DNA of 64,000 bases, taken from Acanthaster planci. Its lineage: Eukaryota > Echinodermata > Asteroidea > Valvatida > Acanthasteridae. This document shows, in pieces, positions 46,434-59,391 of this stretch. The stretch's first letter is position 1. Every line of letters starts with the position of its first letter. The notes below the pieces were generated by a model, which searched no databases, was not told the DNA's origin, and was given only the letters and a program-made list of their open reading frames with translations. The stretch spans positions 101,584 to 165,583 of the forward strand of contig NW_019091470.1 of assembly GCF_001949145.1 (NCBI RefSeq). Direction: 5' to 3'. Both the position numbers and the translations under genes were made by a program.

Positions 46434-47108
46434 AGGCGGTTTCACACTATGAAAAATCTCCGGGTTGGACACCGGTCCGACCCGTGGAAAAGTCACTGAC
46501 CTTTTCACACTTCACCATTTGAACACGGCAGTGACCCGTGTAGAGCGCTCGACCCGTGTCGAAACCAACCCTGCTCGGGAGGTTGGTTGAGAGCTCTCGA
46601 CCGGTAGTGTGAATGCAAGTGGGTTATTGTTCCACCCGTGTAAATATCGTGCAGGCGAACTCACATGCACACTGTAGTAATAGGACGCCATCAAACAAAT
46701 GAATTACCTTTGACCTGCGACATGCCCTAATTTCGCTCGCGTTCATTGTAATCCTACTGACTTTGATTTTGCTCTTACAAAAAACATCCGAAATATCAGA
46801 TAAAGGCTCTCAATCTGAAAAAAGACCGATGAGGAGGAGGTGAAGGCTTTGTCGGCAATTTGGGCTGACAGCTCCATCCAAAGCCAGCTTGATGGTAGGA
46901 CAAGAAACAGCAAGGTGTGTCTCAAAGTGTGAAATGATCACGCAATACACAGGTCCAAACATTACACGTGTGGCAAAATTGCTGGCGCTGTGTTCAGCGG
47001 TGTGAAAACCGAGCGGAAGGGAACCGTGTTGAAATTTTAAGAAGTCAACAGGGGTTGGAGCCGTGTAGATTTCGACACGGATCAGACGTTCATAGTGTGA
47101 AAAGGCCT
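46434..47108. mobile_element. non-autonomous DNA transposon with TTA duplication
   Basis: A 675-bp element whose ends read inward AGGCGGTTTCACACTATGAA and AGGCCTTTTCACACTATGAA. TTA flanks it on both sides (46431-46433 and 47109-47111), giving the 3-bp target duplication typical of PIF/Harbinger. The interior holds repeated ACCCGTGT/GACACGG motifs in both orientations and no transposase. Open frames inside it are artefacts. Confidence 0.75.
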
Positions 47109-48960
47109 TTAGACTCTTTTGGTGATGCACCTCGACCGGGCAGGATTTCAAAGATAGTTGGATCAAAACGTGCAATTACATGTATGGCACATTTGCACAC
47201 TGGCATTGTGTGCGCACTTACAAGTACATTAGTTATAATTTTCCTTCCAAGATGGTGTCCTATTAGAGAGATCCTTGGATTAATCCGAGGAGACATCATA
47301 ACTGTGGTGGCACCCCACTTACACACTCGTGCATGCTTTTTGGAAATCACGGTTCCTTTTGGATTCAGCAGCCAGCATTTGTAAGTTAGACATTGTACAC
47401 GGATCACCTCCTGAGTCCTATTGTAGTCTTTTTCTTTAGGCCACTGCACCTTGCTATTGGATGAGCCCCTGGGAGAGCATATATGCCTGCTTATCCCCAA
47501 GAAGGTCACCAGCAACCAGACCAGTACAGTCTGTCAGCCAGCATCTAGGGTCGCTTTGCTCTCCATGGTGTATCAATTTGTGTCACCATGTTGAGAAGCC
47601 TGGCATTGGACTTCAAGGACACAAACTTTCAAGGGACCACTCCAAGCAACAGCCATTATGCTGTGGGCAGAAATCTGTTTCTTTCTTTTTTCTCTGCAAA
47701 AGAGCTTTTCCAGACGTAGCCAGGTTTGCAGCACTGGCCTTACTGAAGTGCTTGTGACATTTTTAAGTACCAAGCACAAACTCTCCTTCACTTGTTTCTG
47801 TAAACTTTACCTGGTGACTGAAAAAAAAATCCAGTTGTGATACCGGACATGTACATGTACCATACAAACCGCCATGAAAAGTCGCACCTGCAACAGGCTA
47901 GCCGTAATCAGCGACTTACCTCTGAAATTTGTGTCATACAGTACTCTTAGTCACATAAATGGCATCGCGTGCTCGACTAATGACTGGCCTTGGCAACTCC
48001 TTCATTACTGTGTTAAGTTGGTGTGTGATATTTGTGGACAGATCCATGTACATGTGCATGTAGTGTATTGTGCATGCAGACACATCCACATATGCGGTGT
48101 ATGAATATTACACTGTACATGATCAATCAGACCTCGACCTTAGCACCAGAGGGGCGTACAAATTCTAGTAAAAACTACTTCAGGCTAATACAATGCCTGC
48201 TTTGACTTGCCCTGCTGGCTAGTAAAGAAATACAGGTCTACGAGTACCTGTTTGATACTTTCACTTGTCGTATTAGTAAAAATGAACACCACAAGCATGA
48301 AATTGATTGTACATGTTGTTTGTTATAAAGTGTAACAGTGTTGAATCCTCCACCTTTCATTTTTAAAATTAACATCCAGACTCCGCAGTAACGGTTGAAA
48401 TACTGAAACTGAAAAAAGCCAGTCAAAGTAACATGTAGTTTTGCTAAAAAAATGTCCAGTGGGCAAGTGAAAATTCCCGCAGGTAAATAAATAGGTTAAC
48501 TTGCCCAGCGGGCTACTTAAAAAAAATTAAGAATGAGGCCTGTTCAATATTCTCAGCTATGTGTATTGGTACAACATTTTGAGCTCTTGTCATAATTTTT
48601 GTGGCAGTCCAGAGAATGGTTCATGCAAACTTTTCCTCATGTGAAGAAATCTCTTTAGGGGATGTTCCCTTATCTCCCCCCCCCCCCGAGTTAACTGGCA
48701 TAGGCACCAGTAATGGTACGTCTGCAGTGTGCATGTAATTCTATGAGTGCATTCTCTCCAGTAATGTACGTGATTTGACTAGGTGGCAGTAGTTTACATT
48801 TGTCCAGCTTCTCAGGGACAAACCTCCATTTATAGTTTTCCAAATACAGTGATGTACGTGTACATTAATAAGGAAACTTGGATCACCTGACATTAATGTG
48901 AGGGTCACTTGCACAGATTTCATGGGTGCTGATTTCTTCCATCACCTTTTCGCGGATTTG
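47109..48960. other. no gene recognised
   Basis: About 1.8 kb without supportable coding sequence. Contains a C11 run near 48678 and several ACATGT palindromes. Confidence 0.4.
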
Positions 48961-49126
48961 TTTATTTTCACAATTTCCCCCATCCTTCATCGAGGCACTG
49001 TATTATGACTTTGGGGTTTCGCTTCAGTTGGTGCAAAAGTTTATGTTTGATAAACACCCGGATTGAACTCATGTACGCGTCACGTAAAAGGTCCCGAACA
49101 CTGGGGATGCGGCTCTCTTGAAAATG
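48961..49126 (-). other. candidate terminal exon, unknown protein (weak)
   Basis: After a minus-strand acceptor (TGTACTTTTTGCCAG) the frame reads HFQESRIPSVRDLLRDAYMS, then SIRVFIKHKLLHQLKRNPKV, then IIQCLDEGWGKL and TGA at 48970-48968. AATAAA follows at 48966-48961. The residue mix is protein-like, with no repeat-derived strings. I recognise no family. Against it: AATAAA directly after the stop is unusual, and no upstream exon is visible. Confidence 0.18.
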
Positions 49127-52100
49127 CTGGCAAAAAGTACAGGTACATGTAGAAGGGTACAGATCAAATGGTATGCTAGATGAAAGTGCCCTGCACTTTC
49201 TGTTGTGTATACGTAATGCGCGTCTGTGGGATTGGTCTGTGTAGCTGCCTTCCTGAAATCCCTGCACCCCTCTGGGAATTAAAATCCCCGGTGAGCATGA
49301 CCGATTGGTACCCGAGTGTTGTCTGTCCCAGGTTATTGAGCACTGACACATGTTACGGTCTGTTTCTGATGTCATTGTTGGGCTATGATTTGTTTGGCAG
49401 CAATGTGTTGCACACATCCAGTCGGAGCTGGGCACCAGTCATTAAGATATTGGATAGTACTGTACATGTACTAAAAAATCAGGCCTAGTTTAGATCCTCG
49501 ACTTCTTTGCAAAACCTGTGCCAAAAACTATAGGCCTAACCAGTACATTCTTTCAGTCCTGTGTACATGTACTCTAATGAGGAAAGCATGCCCCATGTAC
49601 CCTACATGTACATGCGTACAGGCTACTTCAGGTACCAGAATTACAGGTCGTACATGTACACATGTAGTTGTGGAGCCATGCTGTTTGCATGCAGGTAGCA
49701 CTCTGGTGTTGCATCCCTCTTGGACCAATAGGGCGTCGCAACTCACCAAAGTGCATGCACTTGCTCAAGTTATGGACCTGTAACTGTGTGGGCCCCCGCA
49801 GTCATGTTGGCCATAACAGTGGATGGACTTGACCTCCCTGCAAACCTGTCAGCAAATTTCACCAAAAAACCCACTGGATTTTGAAGGATTCATTATTCTA
49901 TCCAGCACATACATGTACATGTATTGGTATATTCAGAAATCTTTGGCTCCTTTTAAATCGTTTTTAAATACATGTACCACCTCAGACTCAACCACCTCAC
50001 TCTGTTTGGAGTCAGTCGGTCGGCCCCTCGGAGGCAAATGGCCACTCTGGGAATAATTTTCCCACCTTTCACATCCACTTATAAAATAATTTTTTGGGGG
50101 TTGGCTCTTCAACTAGAGTGGACGTGGGGTTCCAGCTCAAATTGCACTGCAGTGTCGCCCCAAAATAGACACCATTTCCCCACCCCCCCTTTTTTACTTC
50201 AAGCTTGTCACTTCAAGCTGTGTGTTTGCCAAACTGGGCTCCTGCTGTTCCAAAAATAAAACCGAGAGATGGGAAAACTGCTGAGGATATCATGTTTTCG
50301 GCATGGTTTGTTCAGTGATGCAGAATGTAACATGGATTTTTTTCGCATTCTGTGATAAACCACTCCTTGGTAGTGGCTGCTCAGTTTGTAATTTCAATCA
50401 AGCGATTGCATGTACCCGACAAGTGAAAGGAAAGCCTACATTTGTCAAGATCTGCTAACTTCAGAAGTTACATGTACATGGGCTTCATTTGTAATATAAT
50501 TAGTGAAGAAATTATTAGTTTTTTTATTACAAGTGTACATTTTTCCTTCTTAAAATGTGAGCCCTACTTTGGTTGGCCTGTCAGAGTTCTTGATACTTCT
50601 TGTGAACTTTGCTTGATACCTTTTTAATCGGTTGCAGGTTTTGTTCACATGCACGTAACAAAGAAAGGAGAAAAATTCCAAGATGCCTGCTCATACAGTA
50701 TAGAGATTCCCCACATGCCTTCCTGAATTTGTGTGTGACCACTTCAGGTATAAATGCAACACTTTCATTAGATTATTACTTTTTTTGCCACATTTAAAAC
50801 TGAAACACATGCTACAAACTACCAGACTGTCTGGGACAGCTTTATTAAACGGTGCTGTGACAAATTGCAATAATCAGTTCTGTGTACATGAGGGAGATTC
50901 CATCTTCCACAGCATTGCAATGATGCCATGTGCACACCAGCTGTATCTGTTTCACCGGTTTAATGCCTATCGCATGGCCGTTAAAACGGCACGGCGGGGC
51001 TGCCAATGGAAACAACCGGGGACCAACGCAGAGGAAATTGCGCTTGTGGGAGCAACCCGAGACTGAACAAACTGGGTCTATTCTCCTATTCCTGCATCTC
51101 AAAACAACCATGGCCGTGTTTCCACTTTTGTTGGCTTTGCGGAGGGAAGGTTGTCACTTTTCTATGGGACTGTAAGAATAAACCAATCTATCCAAGTGGG
51201 GTCAAGTTTGTTTCTTGATTTTGTTTCCTTATGGGTAAAGTGTTTTATTCTGCTCTGCTGCTTACAGGAAAATGGACCACAATACCCTATGAAATTGGAG
51301 CATACCAGTGTGTACACACAAATTTTCTTAATGCGTCCTCTGTCATGTTTTTATGTTGTCTGGTCAGAAAGTTTCGTGATTGCTGCCTTTGAAGCTGAGC
51401 ATTGATGACATATTGACAAATTTGGATGTACATGTAGGCCTACATTTAGTGGTGTTGCAAAATGTTATATTTGCTGTAGATGATTAAAGTCCTGAGTTTT
51501 TCAATGACTGTAGGAATTAAAATCCTGATTCGGAAATGGTGAGCATCCCGCAGTGGGAAATCCTAGTGGTTCTCGTGGGCACACAAATCTCTCTCGAAAT
51601 GGGCCTGCTCATCAATCTGGGTTTTCTTGCAAGTGAGCAGATTTGCAGCACTTGTCCTTTGCTCGATCTTCACTCTCCTGATTTACCTGTATGATCCTCT
51701 CAACAACTGTTTCTGGACGGCAGATGCTTGGAAGAAAATGCAGAAATGCCACATAATTGCTCACTTGTTTCTTGTACTCATCCCTTTAATAATAGTCCCA
51801 TGCTTGACCACACCACACATGACTAACAAAATGAAAAACGGCCAGGCACCTGTCCTGGACATATTTGGCCTATGAGGTTCCACAGCAGTGCAGCAACCTG
51901 TTATAATCCGTCAAGCTCGCACCCCATTTCGCACCCCTGGTCTAATTGCTTTATTGGGTAATTTACAACTGATGCTTGGCCTATTTCTTTTGCATATATG
52001 GAGCAGTGTCGGTGGGGTGAAACGGATGGGGAGGTTGACAAAGGGAAATGAAAATGTGGACTTGGGGACATGTCCGTTTGTGTTCATAGCATTGCCATAC

Positions 52101-55100
52101 TTCATGGCCTGGTGATCCGCAACTTATGGAAGACTAGCTTCAATATCTTTTTATGGTGATACTCATTCATAATGAACCCTTGGTTTTCCAGATTCGTTGA
52201 AAATCCATCCGGAGGATTTTGAAAGATTTGCAGGGTTGAGGAAGATGACAGTACAGGCACATATACGTGAACAACTCATCCTCTGTGTACTTTGTGTGGG
52301 GCTTGATACTCCTTGAAAGTTTATATTAAGAAGAAGTGTTCTGATACTCTTGGGTTTCTGGACAGTTTTGGGGGTGCACGTACTGTACGGTACGTACTTG
52401 TACATGTACATGTAGTTGAAGATTCAGCAAGGTTTCCAGGCAAAGCTGGAGTGATTTACTTGATGTCAAATCCATTTTTATTAAAGCTCAGGAGTAACAG
52501 GATCCTGGAGGTGATGGTTGGAGTTTGTCACTTTGCACAGTGTGTCACATCAGACCAAAAGGTGAAAGGTAGTACCTTCCCTGAACACTCCCATTTTGGT
52601 TTAATATCTAGGCCAATTGTGTGATGCGTAGGAATGTGTTTTCTGTGTACACTCCTCCTGTTTCAGGTACAAGCACAGCAATGGTATAAGCTGTTCCTTG
52701 CTCTGTGGGTGAACCCACCCTCCCCTGTTGTTGCCTGCTCAGATCAAATAACGCTTAGACAATGACTTTGAACCCTTGGAGGACTGCTGTTGTGGTTTCA
52801 GTGACTCACCTCCAAGCTGTTTCGGTTGGTGGACCAGATTTCTCAGGTTGTGTCACTTAAGTACATGTAGAGCATCAAATGTTCTACTTCTCTTTGCCTT
52901 GTTGATGGGGTTTATCTGGTGTTCATATTGCGATTGCCCTTTCTAGTGTGCAGTGTCAGTGAAAAAAGCCAAAGGGTCATTTTTATAAACGTGAAGTACA
53001 TGTTTTTAAAGGTTTAATTGATCAAATACCAGATGCATACATGTACCGGTATGGTACCATACCTTCAAGTGTTTCAGTTTCCTAAGTAGCATGAAAAAAC
53101 TAATGCCTGCAGTGTAACGTACAGTTGGTTCCAAATTTTCTTGTCAGTGCACAGTGTGTGGTACTGAGATGGATTTTAATCATGCAGCCCCCTTTATTAG
53201 AGTTTGTGGTGATGATCTGTTGTCTAGAGCTTGGTCTACTCAGTCCTTGCTCTATGGTCTACTGGTTGGTCTTTGGCCGTTGGAAGTACATTTGCATGTA
53301 GCAGTACTTAGGGGCATGCTGCAGCTTAGACTGCCCGATTGGACGTGGACTTACTTTGATTATAAAAGCCTCATCGTCAACTTGATTGAGTTTTGCTTGT
53401 CACAGCCTGAAGCCCGGGAGGAGCATTGAAGGCCCACTTTGAAACGGTTGTCGAATTCTTGGCATTGCTCGAGTCGAGAATTGCAGTTATCAGTGTTAAC
53501 CAACAAAATGTTGGGCTGCACCAGCACATGATGTGGCTTGTTTTGTTTTGTTTTTCTCCTGCATGGCATTTAGGTTTTGTTTATTGACTAAAGCAAGTCT
53601 TGTCTTGAGAAGGAGTTACATTCTATGCGAGGTTGACATGCTTTGAGTTTTAAGCAACGATGTAAAAAATGAAAAAAAACAAAAACAAAACAAAAACAAA
53701 ACAAATAACATTAAAGCAAAGGAATCTACATGAACATGTACATACGTGGTACATGGAGGTATGCATTTTGTTCTCTCCAGTTGTTGACTGTGACCCCAGA
53801 TTGAACTGGATTGTAACTTAGACAAGTTACATGTAGCATTAAAATGATGTGCAATACCGGTATGTGTTGCCAGTTACTGATATTATTAGGAAGTGAAATT
53901 AATAATGATTTCCTTTTTTTTCTGTTTTGAAACCAAGAACTTCCTTCGTACACTTCTTGAAGCTACATGTTCATTTTCCGGGCGCCATGGGATAGGCTCG
54001 GCCTCTTCGTTGATCCAGACATCCAACTCCCGTGTTTATGCAGTCTTTGCTTTCTCCTGCACTGTCCAGTCAGAAAGGGCACGCAGAGTCGCTGATAAAA
54101 AACCTTTGTGTTTGTGTAATCGTGTTGGCTTCAAGAGAAAAAAAAATATCAAGTGTACCATACCACAAGGTCATTTAAACAGAAGGATCAGCTGACAATG
54201 GCTGGCTATTTGTGATCGGTCATCCATTTTATTTTTGTGGTAATGCAGTAATATTGTGTAAGGATTCCTTATTAGTGGGTGTACTTGTATTTTGTTTTGG
54301 GTTGGGCTGTTTTTCCCTTCAGTAGTAATTTCCTGTGTGGCAAGTTCAGCCGTAGGTTCAACTTCAGCGATCGGCGGTTCATGCAGTTGATGTGTGATTG
54401 GGAGGCAGGGTCCAGACTGGTGGGGGGGGTCAGAGAAAACAGTTTTCCTCATCAATCTAACTGGATTAGTGAACGTTGGCACTAGGGGAGGTCCCGAGCC
54501 ATTTTTGGTTTTTGGGGGAGGGAGGGAGGGAAGGGTTGTTCTTGTTGGCAGAATTCTGTTACTGTCAGTATAAAGATACCAGCACGAATACTAGCATCAG
54601 CCTACAGTCTTCAACCCATATTCTATTTCTAAAGTGTAGCTGCAATGAATTTTTCTTTGACACAATGCTTCTGCATCTTAACCTCTTCTACTCTCCTGTT
54701 TGGTTAAATGCACCGAAAAGTGAACATGTTTGAACAATCAAAATTATCCATGTTTTCCCGGACAACTGAGAGCACTGTTGCTGTGAAGTCATCTAAGGAG
54801 GACTTGGTTCAGTGAATAGGTGTCTCTGTTCAAACTGTAAACCCAGAATTTACTAATTGAAAACTTAGTGCAGGAAAATCTACAAAAATGCAGGACTTTC
54901 TCGTTTTTTACAAGCCAATGTAACTTGAGGTTTGTTCCTGCGATGACATCACAGTTTTGCTCATAAATATGGAAATATCATTAGCATAAAACCCCAAAAG
55001 GCATTAAAATACCCTTTAAAATAGTGAAACCAGTTGAAAATATGGTTTACTGATGCACAAAGGTGCATTTTACAGATTTGTAATAACAAAATTGATTGCA

Positions 55101-58100
55101 GATACTCTTTAAGGATACTGTGGTACCATGCAAATACATACATGTACATATATACATGTACATGTTTATGTACATGTACATGTATACCTCAAATCATCCT
55201 GTTCAAATCTTACTAGTGCCTGTACTTCTTATGCCCCAACCTACTGCGTGTGTACAATGTGCACGTTTACGTAGTTGCCAAAAATTTTATTTGCTTGGAA
55301 TGAAAGTGTTGTGGATAACTGCGTGCTGCCACAAACGTTGTTCAGGCGTAAATGCAAACATATCAAGCAGATCTTGCGATTGATCATCTACCAGTACATA
55401 ATAAAAGTTTGGTCGTTGGAAAAGTCATAAAAACTGGAAAAAAACAGTTTAGGTCCAAGAGTGTGTTAACTTCTGACCATGTTTAGTACCCCGGGGTCTG
55501 TAAATGGCGCTGTTAATTGATGTCAAATTGCATTGTTATTGTGGAAGAGGATATGGAAATCACAGGCTTGCAGGGAATGGCCTCTGTGCTGCTTGAGAGT
55601 CCGATGACCTTGATGTTTGCATGAACTGGCAAATTGAGCAGAAGTGTGAACTCTGAGGACAGACAGGATCAGCATAAAATCAGGGAAAACATTGACATAG
55701 CCTGTGTCAATACAGTTTTATGTTCTGTGGAGATGTTTTAAAGTAGGCTGAAAATGGATGCATGAACACAGTGTGTACAGGCATGGAGGTGTGTTGTATT
55801 CCTCCATGGTACAAGGCACTTACAAATGGCCAGCGTACAGTCTCTGTACAGTTTCAGTCTACATACATGTATACGTACATGTACTCAGTTAACCAAACTT
55901 TTGATTTACAGTCAGCACGACAAAGTTGTTATTACTTCTGACATTCATGCATGTAGTCCAGTTGTTTTGATTGTACAAGGACTTGCCAATGGTATGGGTG
56001 CAGAAAACACACCATCCAGTGTGGAGAATTTTTGTTAACAGATTTGACCAGTGATATATGATGGATTACCCCAACAGCTTGGGCTCTCTGGCCCAAATGA
56101 GAATTATCTGGCAGGAACATTGTGACCATAAATCACTCATATTGGAAGTCGCTGGCTGTACTGGTAGTTTGCCAAATCTTGTCGGCGCATTGTAAATCCT
56201 ACATATTTTCATCTGCCTGTTGCCTCTTCCCCCCCCCCTTTGCCTTTCCTGTCCCCCTGCTGCAGCGGCCATAAAGAATTCAGCACCTGTGCACCCAGCA
56301 GTTTTCCCTATCACACTCTTGGGGATGAAGCTTTTCATTCCACTCAGGCTGGCAGTGGAGACCAAGAGAGAGCTGTCAGCCTTTCACCCAAGATGCCCTG
56401 ATTCTGTCTGGGTCTAATCTCCTTCATATTTTGTACCCCTACTCCCCAACGGAATCTGAAATTGGTGTATATTGTTTACACATGTTGTAAGACTGATTTC
56501 TCCCCCCCCCGATTTTGCCTTCATCAGCAAAGCCAGGTCTCCAAAGCTGAATTGCATTGTAGCTAGAGGCTGTTGCATGTACAGCCTACTATTTAAAGAT
56601 AATGTACCGTACTGTGAACCGCCATTTCCCCTTCCCCTTTTGAAAGTGCTTTTCCAGCCAGCCACAAACCCAACATATTGGGACGTACATGTATTGCATT
56701 AAGCATGCCGTCCCAGGCTCCCAGGTGCCCCACCCCCTCTCGATGTTGTCTCCAGCTGGAGCACAGACTGTGCAATGAGACACACCATTGAGAGGGGGCC
56801 CAGGGAAGGAGGCTCAGCGATACTTGTATTTGCAGGCTTGCAGACCTGTGGTCTTTCCCATCATTCCATGCTCTGCAGTGTTGTACCAGTAATGGAGCAA
56901 GTCCAGCCCCTCACAAGTCCTGTTACAAGCCTTTTTTCAGATTGGTCACAAGTAACAGGGTGAGCAGTGATCGCAGAGGAAAATTCTCCATGATGCCTGT
57001 GACTTAACTTTTTTTTTTAAAGACTGGATGACTTTCGAGGGTGCAACAATGTTCTGTCATTTCTAGGGGAAAAGTTACTGGATTCCGTGCCCAGGGACCC
57101 CCTCATTGGCGATAGGGAAGCTAGGCTGTCAATAAGCTGATGGCCCAGTGTTCAATTTTTAGATGACCTTGTAGTTTTTCATACATTCAGGTGGCATACA
57201 CGTCGTACATGTACATGTATCTGCACTCAGCGCTACCTACGCATAGATTTCACCAACTCTCAATCACACATGCATTGTAGAAACCGGGGACCAAAAAAAA
57301 AGGGCTTTTCCACCCCTTTCTGAAATATTGGCTCCACCCTTGGAGTGGATGTTTACCATGTACAAGGTATGCATTGTGGTCCAATGCATCATTCAACCTG
57401 GCGTCATCCATCATCTGAGGTCTGTATCCCAGTATCAACTTTTTTTTGCTGAATAAGACTCGGAGGTTAGCCACAGCGCCACTGTTTGTCTCTGCACTTA
57501 AACATGTTATTACCTCTGGTCAGTTGGATAACATGGAGCCCACTTGTCTTGTTTTTTGCGGAAAGACGCAAGTTCAGTTGGGCTGCTCACAGCAGGGACC
57601 AGTGTCTCCCAGGCTCCTGGTGCCCATGCTGGGCCTCTCTGACCCCAGTTGCACCCAAGGGGTAGTGCCTTATGCTGCCTTCATTTGACAGGATAATGCA
57701 GACTGCCTTGATCCCCTGACATTGGTTAGGAAAGGTAGTAGGTGCAATAACTGGATTCCTGTGTCTGGTTGCTCCTGGGGGGAAGTATAATGTTAGGAGA
57801 TATGGATTCTAAATGCCAGGTATTGATCTACAAGCGTGTTTGTTTTTCGTGTGAAGTGGAAAGAATATTTTAAGCTCACCGTGTCGCTCAGGCACGTGTC
57901 CTGATTGAAACAGCCATGAAGTGGGTGAAAGCATTGATTATTCAACTTTATTTCCACTGTGCAAGATTTGCCCAGACTTCAAAAGCCCCTCACTCAAAAG
58001 TACCGGTAGTTACAGCAACCACAGAGGAAGGAAAAGACTCTTTTTGAGTGAGTTACATGTACATGAATGTGGCCAAACTTGGTCAGTGACTCATCTGACC

Positions 58101-59293
58101 CCTGACTTCATTTGACCTGAGGCAGCCTTATGTTCTCTCAGTTCTTATCGAATCTTAGCAGCAATACACAGTCTCTCTGAATTGAGCCCGGAGATACAGT
58201 ACACTCTTGCACCTCAAGGAAACCATTCATTGGGTGTGTTGTGTGAACTGGCTTGACTTTGATTTTATCTGAGCTTCAGCCTGCAGTCAATCTGAACGCT
58301 AATCCCAATATATACAGTGTACCAGCAGGACCCTATGGGTATCTGCTATCCCCCCCTTTCATCTGTCTAACAGCCAAACAGTAATGCCACTCTCTGGCTA
58401 CCCTTGGATTATTGTCCCATTGAAACCCCCCCCCCATCTGAGGAAAGAGTTCATGTGATGCTAACTTAAAGGAGCTGTCTCAAAACAATCACATGCCTGA
58501 ATTGATCCATGGCTGATTTGGGTTTGCTGTTTATGGGACAGAATGATGCCCATTCTGCCAGGACATTTTGTGGGAGTTATTTGCCTTCTGCAACGAGCTT
58601 CCCGCCAATCCCCCCCTCCCTTTCAATCTTGGTTGAGCTAGAAAAGAGCCTTAAATCTGTCGTCGGGTTTCAAGTGTCAAAAGTGACTGGGGGAGCCAGT
58701 CTAGACCCAGCCAGCTGGAGAGATGCCAAGCTACATAGCTCTGGCAGGGCAGTCTATAGGGGCCCAGAGTTGTTTGTTGTCGCTAGTGCCCCTTCGTATT
58801 CAGACCACTGTAGATGTTCTGCTGCTGAGCTGAACTGCATCCAGATAAGCACGGCATTCGCAGAAAAATCACTTTCGCTGATGTGGACTGGGAGGCAGTT
58901 TGCAGGTTCATTTGTGAAGGAGGAACATCGTTTTGCCAATTGCCTTTGTATGTTAACATTTACATATCTCTGTTGCTGTTCACTGTGCGTTTTGCCTCTG
59001 TGATATAAAATGTTTTTCCAAATGCAAGGTACGCCTAGCACAATGCAGGTACTGCATATTTGATGCCTCTGTACTGTACATTAAGTGTACCGTGTGTTTG
59101 TGTACTAAAGTCAGTCAAAGAGTACATGTGAGTGGTCTTGTAATGTGCGAATTAGATGTGGCATGTAATGGTTACAACAGTGGGGTACCGTGGGCAGATT
59201 GGAGATTACTTGCAGGCTGAGTGTGTATGCTACTACATTGTATATTTTGTATTTCTGGCGGCATGGCATGAGGCATTAGAATGATTGGCAAGT
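49127..59293. other. no gene recognised
   Basis: About 10 kb with no supportable gene. Contains an (AAAAC)n tract at 53671-53705, poly-C runs near 56229, 56504 and 58429, many GTACAT palindromes (52401, 55138-55184, 57205) and a 164-codon plus-strand frame at 58509-59003 that resembles nothing known. Confidence 0.45.
53671..53705. repeat. (AAAAC)n microsatellite
   Basis: A-rich tract of AAAAC and AAAAAC units, possibly the tail of an old retroposon; no body recognised. Confidence 0.7.
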
Positions 59294-59391
59294 CCGTTGT
59301 CAATGTCAGGGTTGTATGCGCTGCAGCTGATGTGCAGTTGCCCCGTTGTCAATGTCAGGGTTGTATGCGCTGCAGCTGATGTGCAGTTGCC
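59294..59391 (+). repeat. perfect 49-bp tandem duplication
   Basis: Two identical 49-base copies (59294-59342 and 59343-59391) starting CCGTTGTCAATGTCAGGG. No mismatch, so the duplication is recent or an assembly effect. Each copy contains the palindrome GCTGCAGC. Confidence 0.9.

Noticed and set aside
46810-47175. 121-codon minus-strand frame
   Set aside because: Mostly inside the 675-bp non-autonomous transposon and resembles no transposase.
58509-59003. 164-codon plus-strand frame
   Set aside because: No family resemblance; kept only as a remark under the gene-free stretch.
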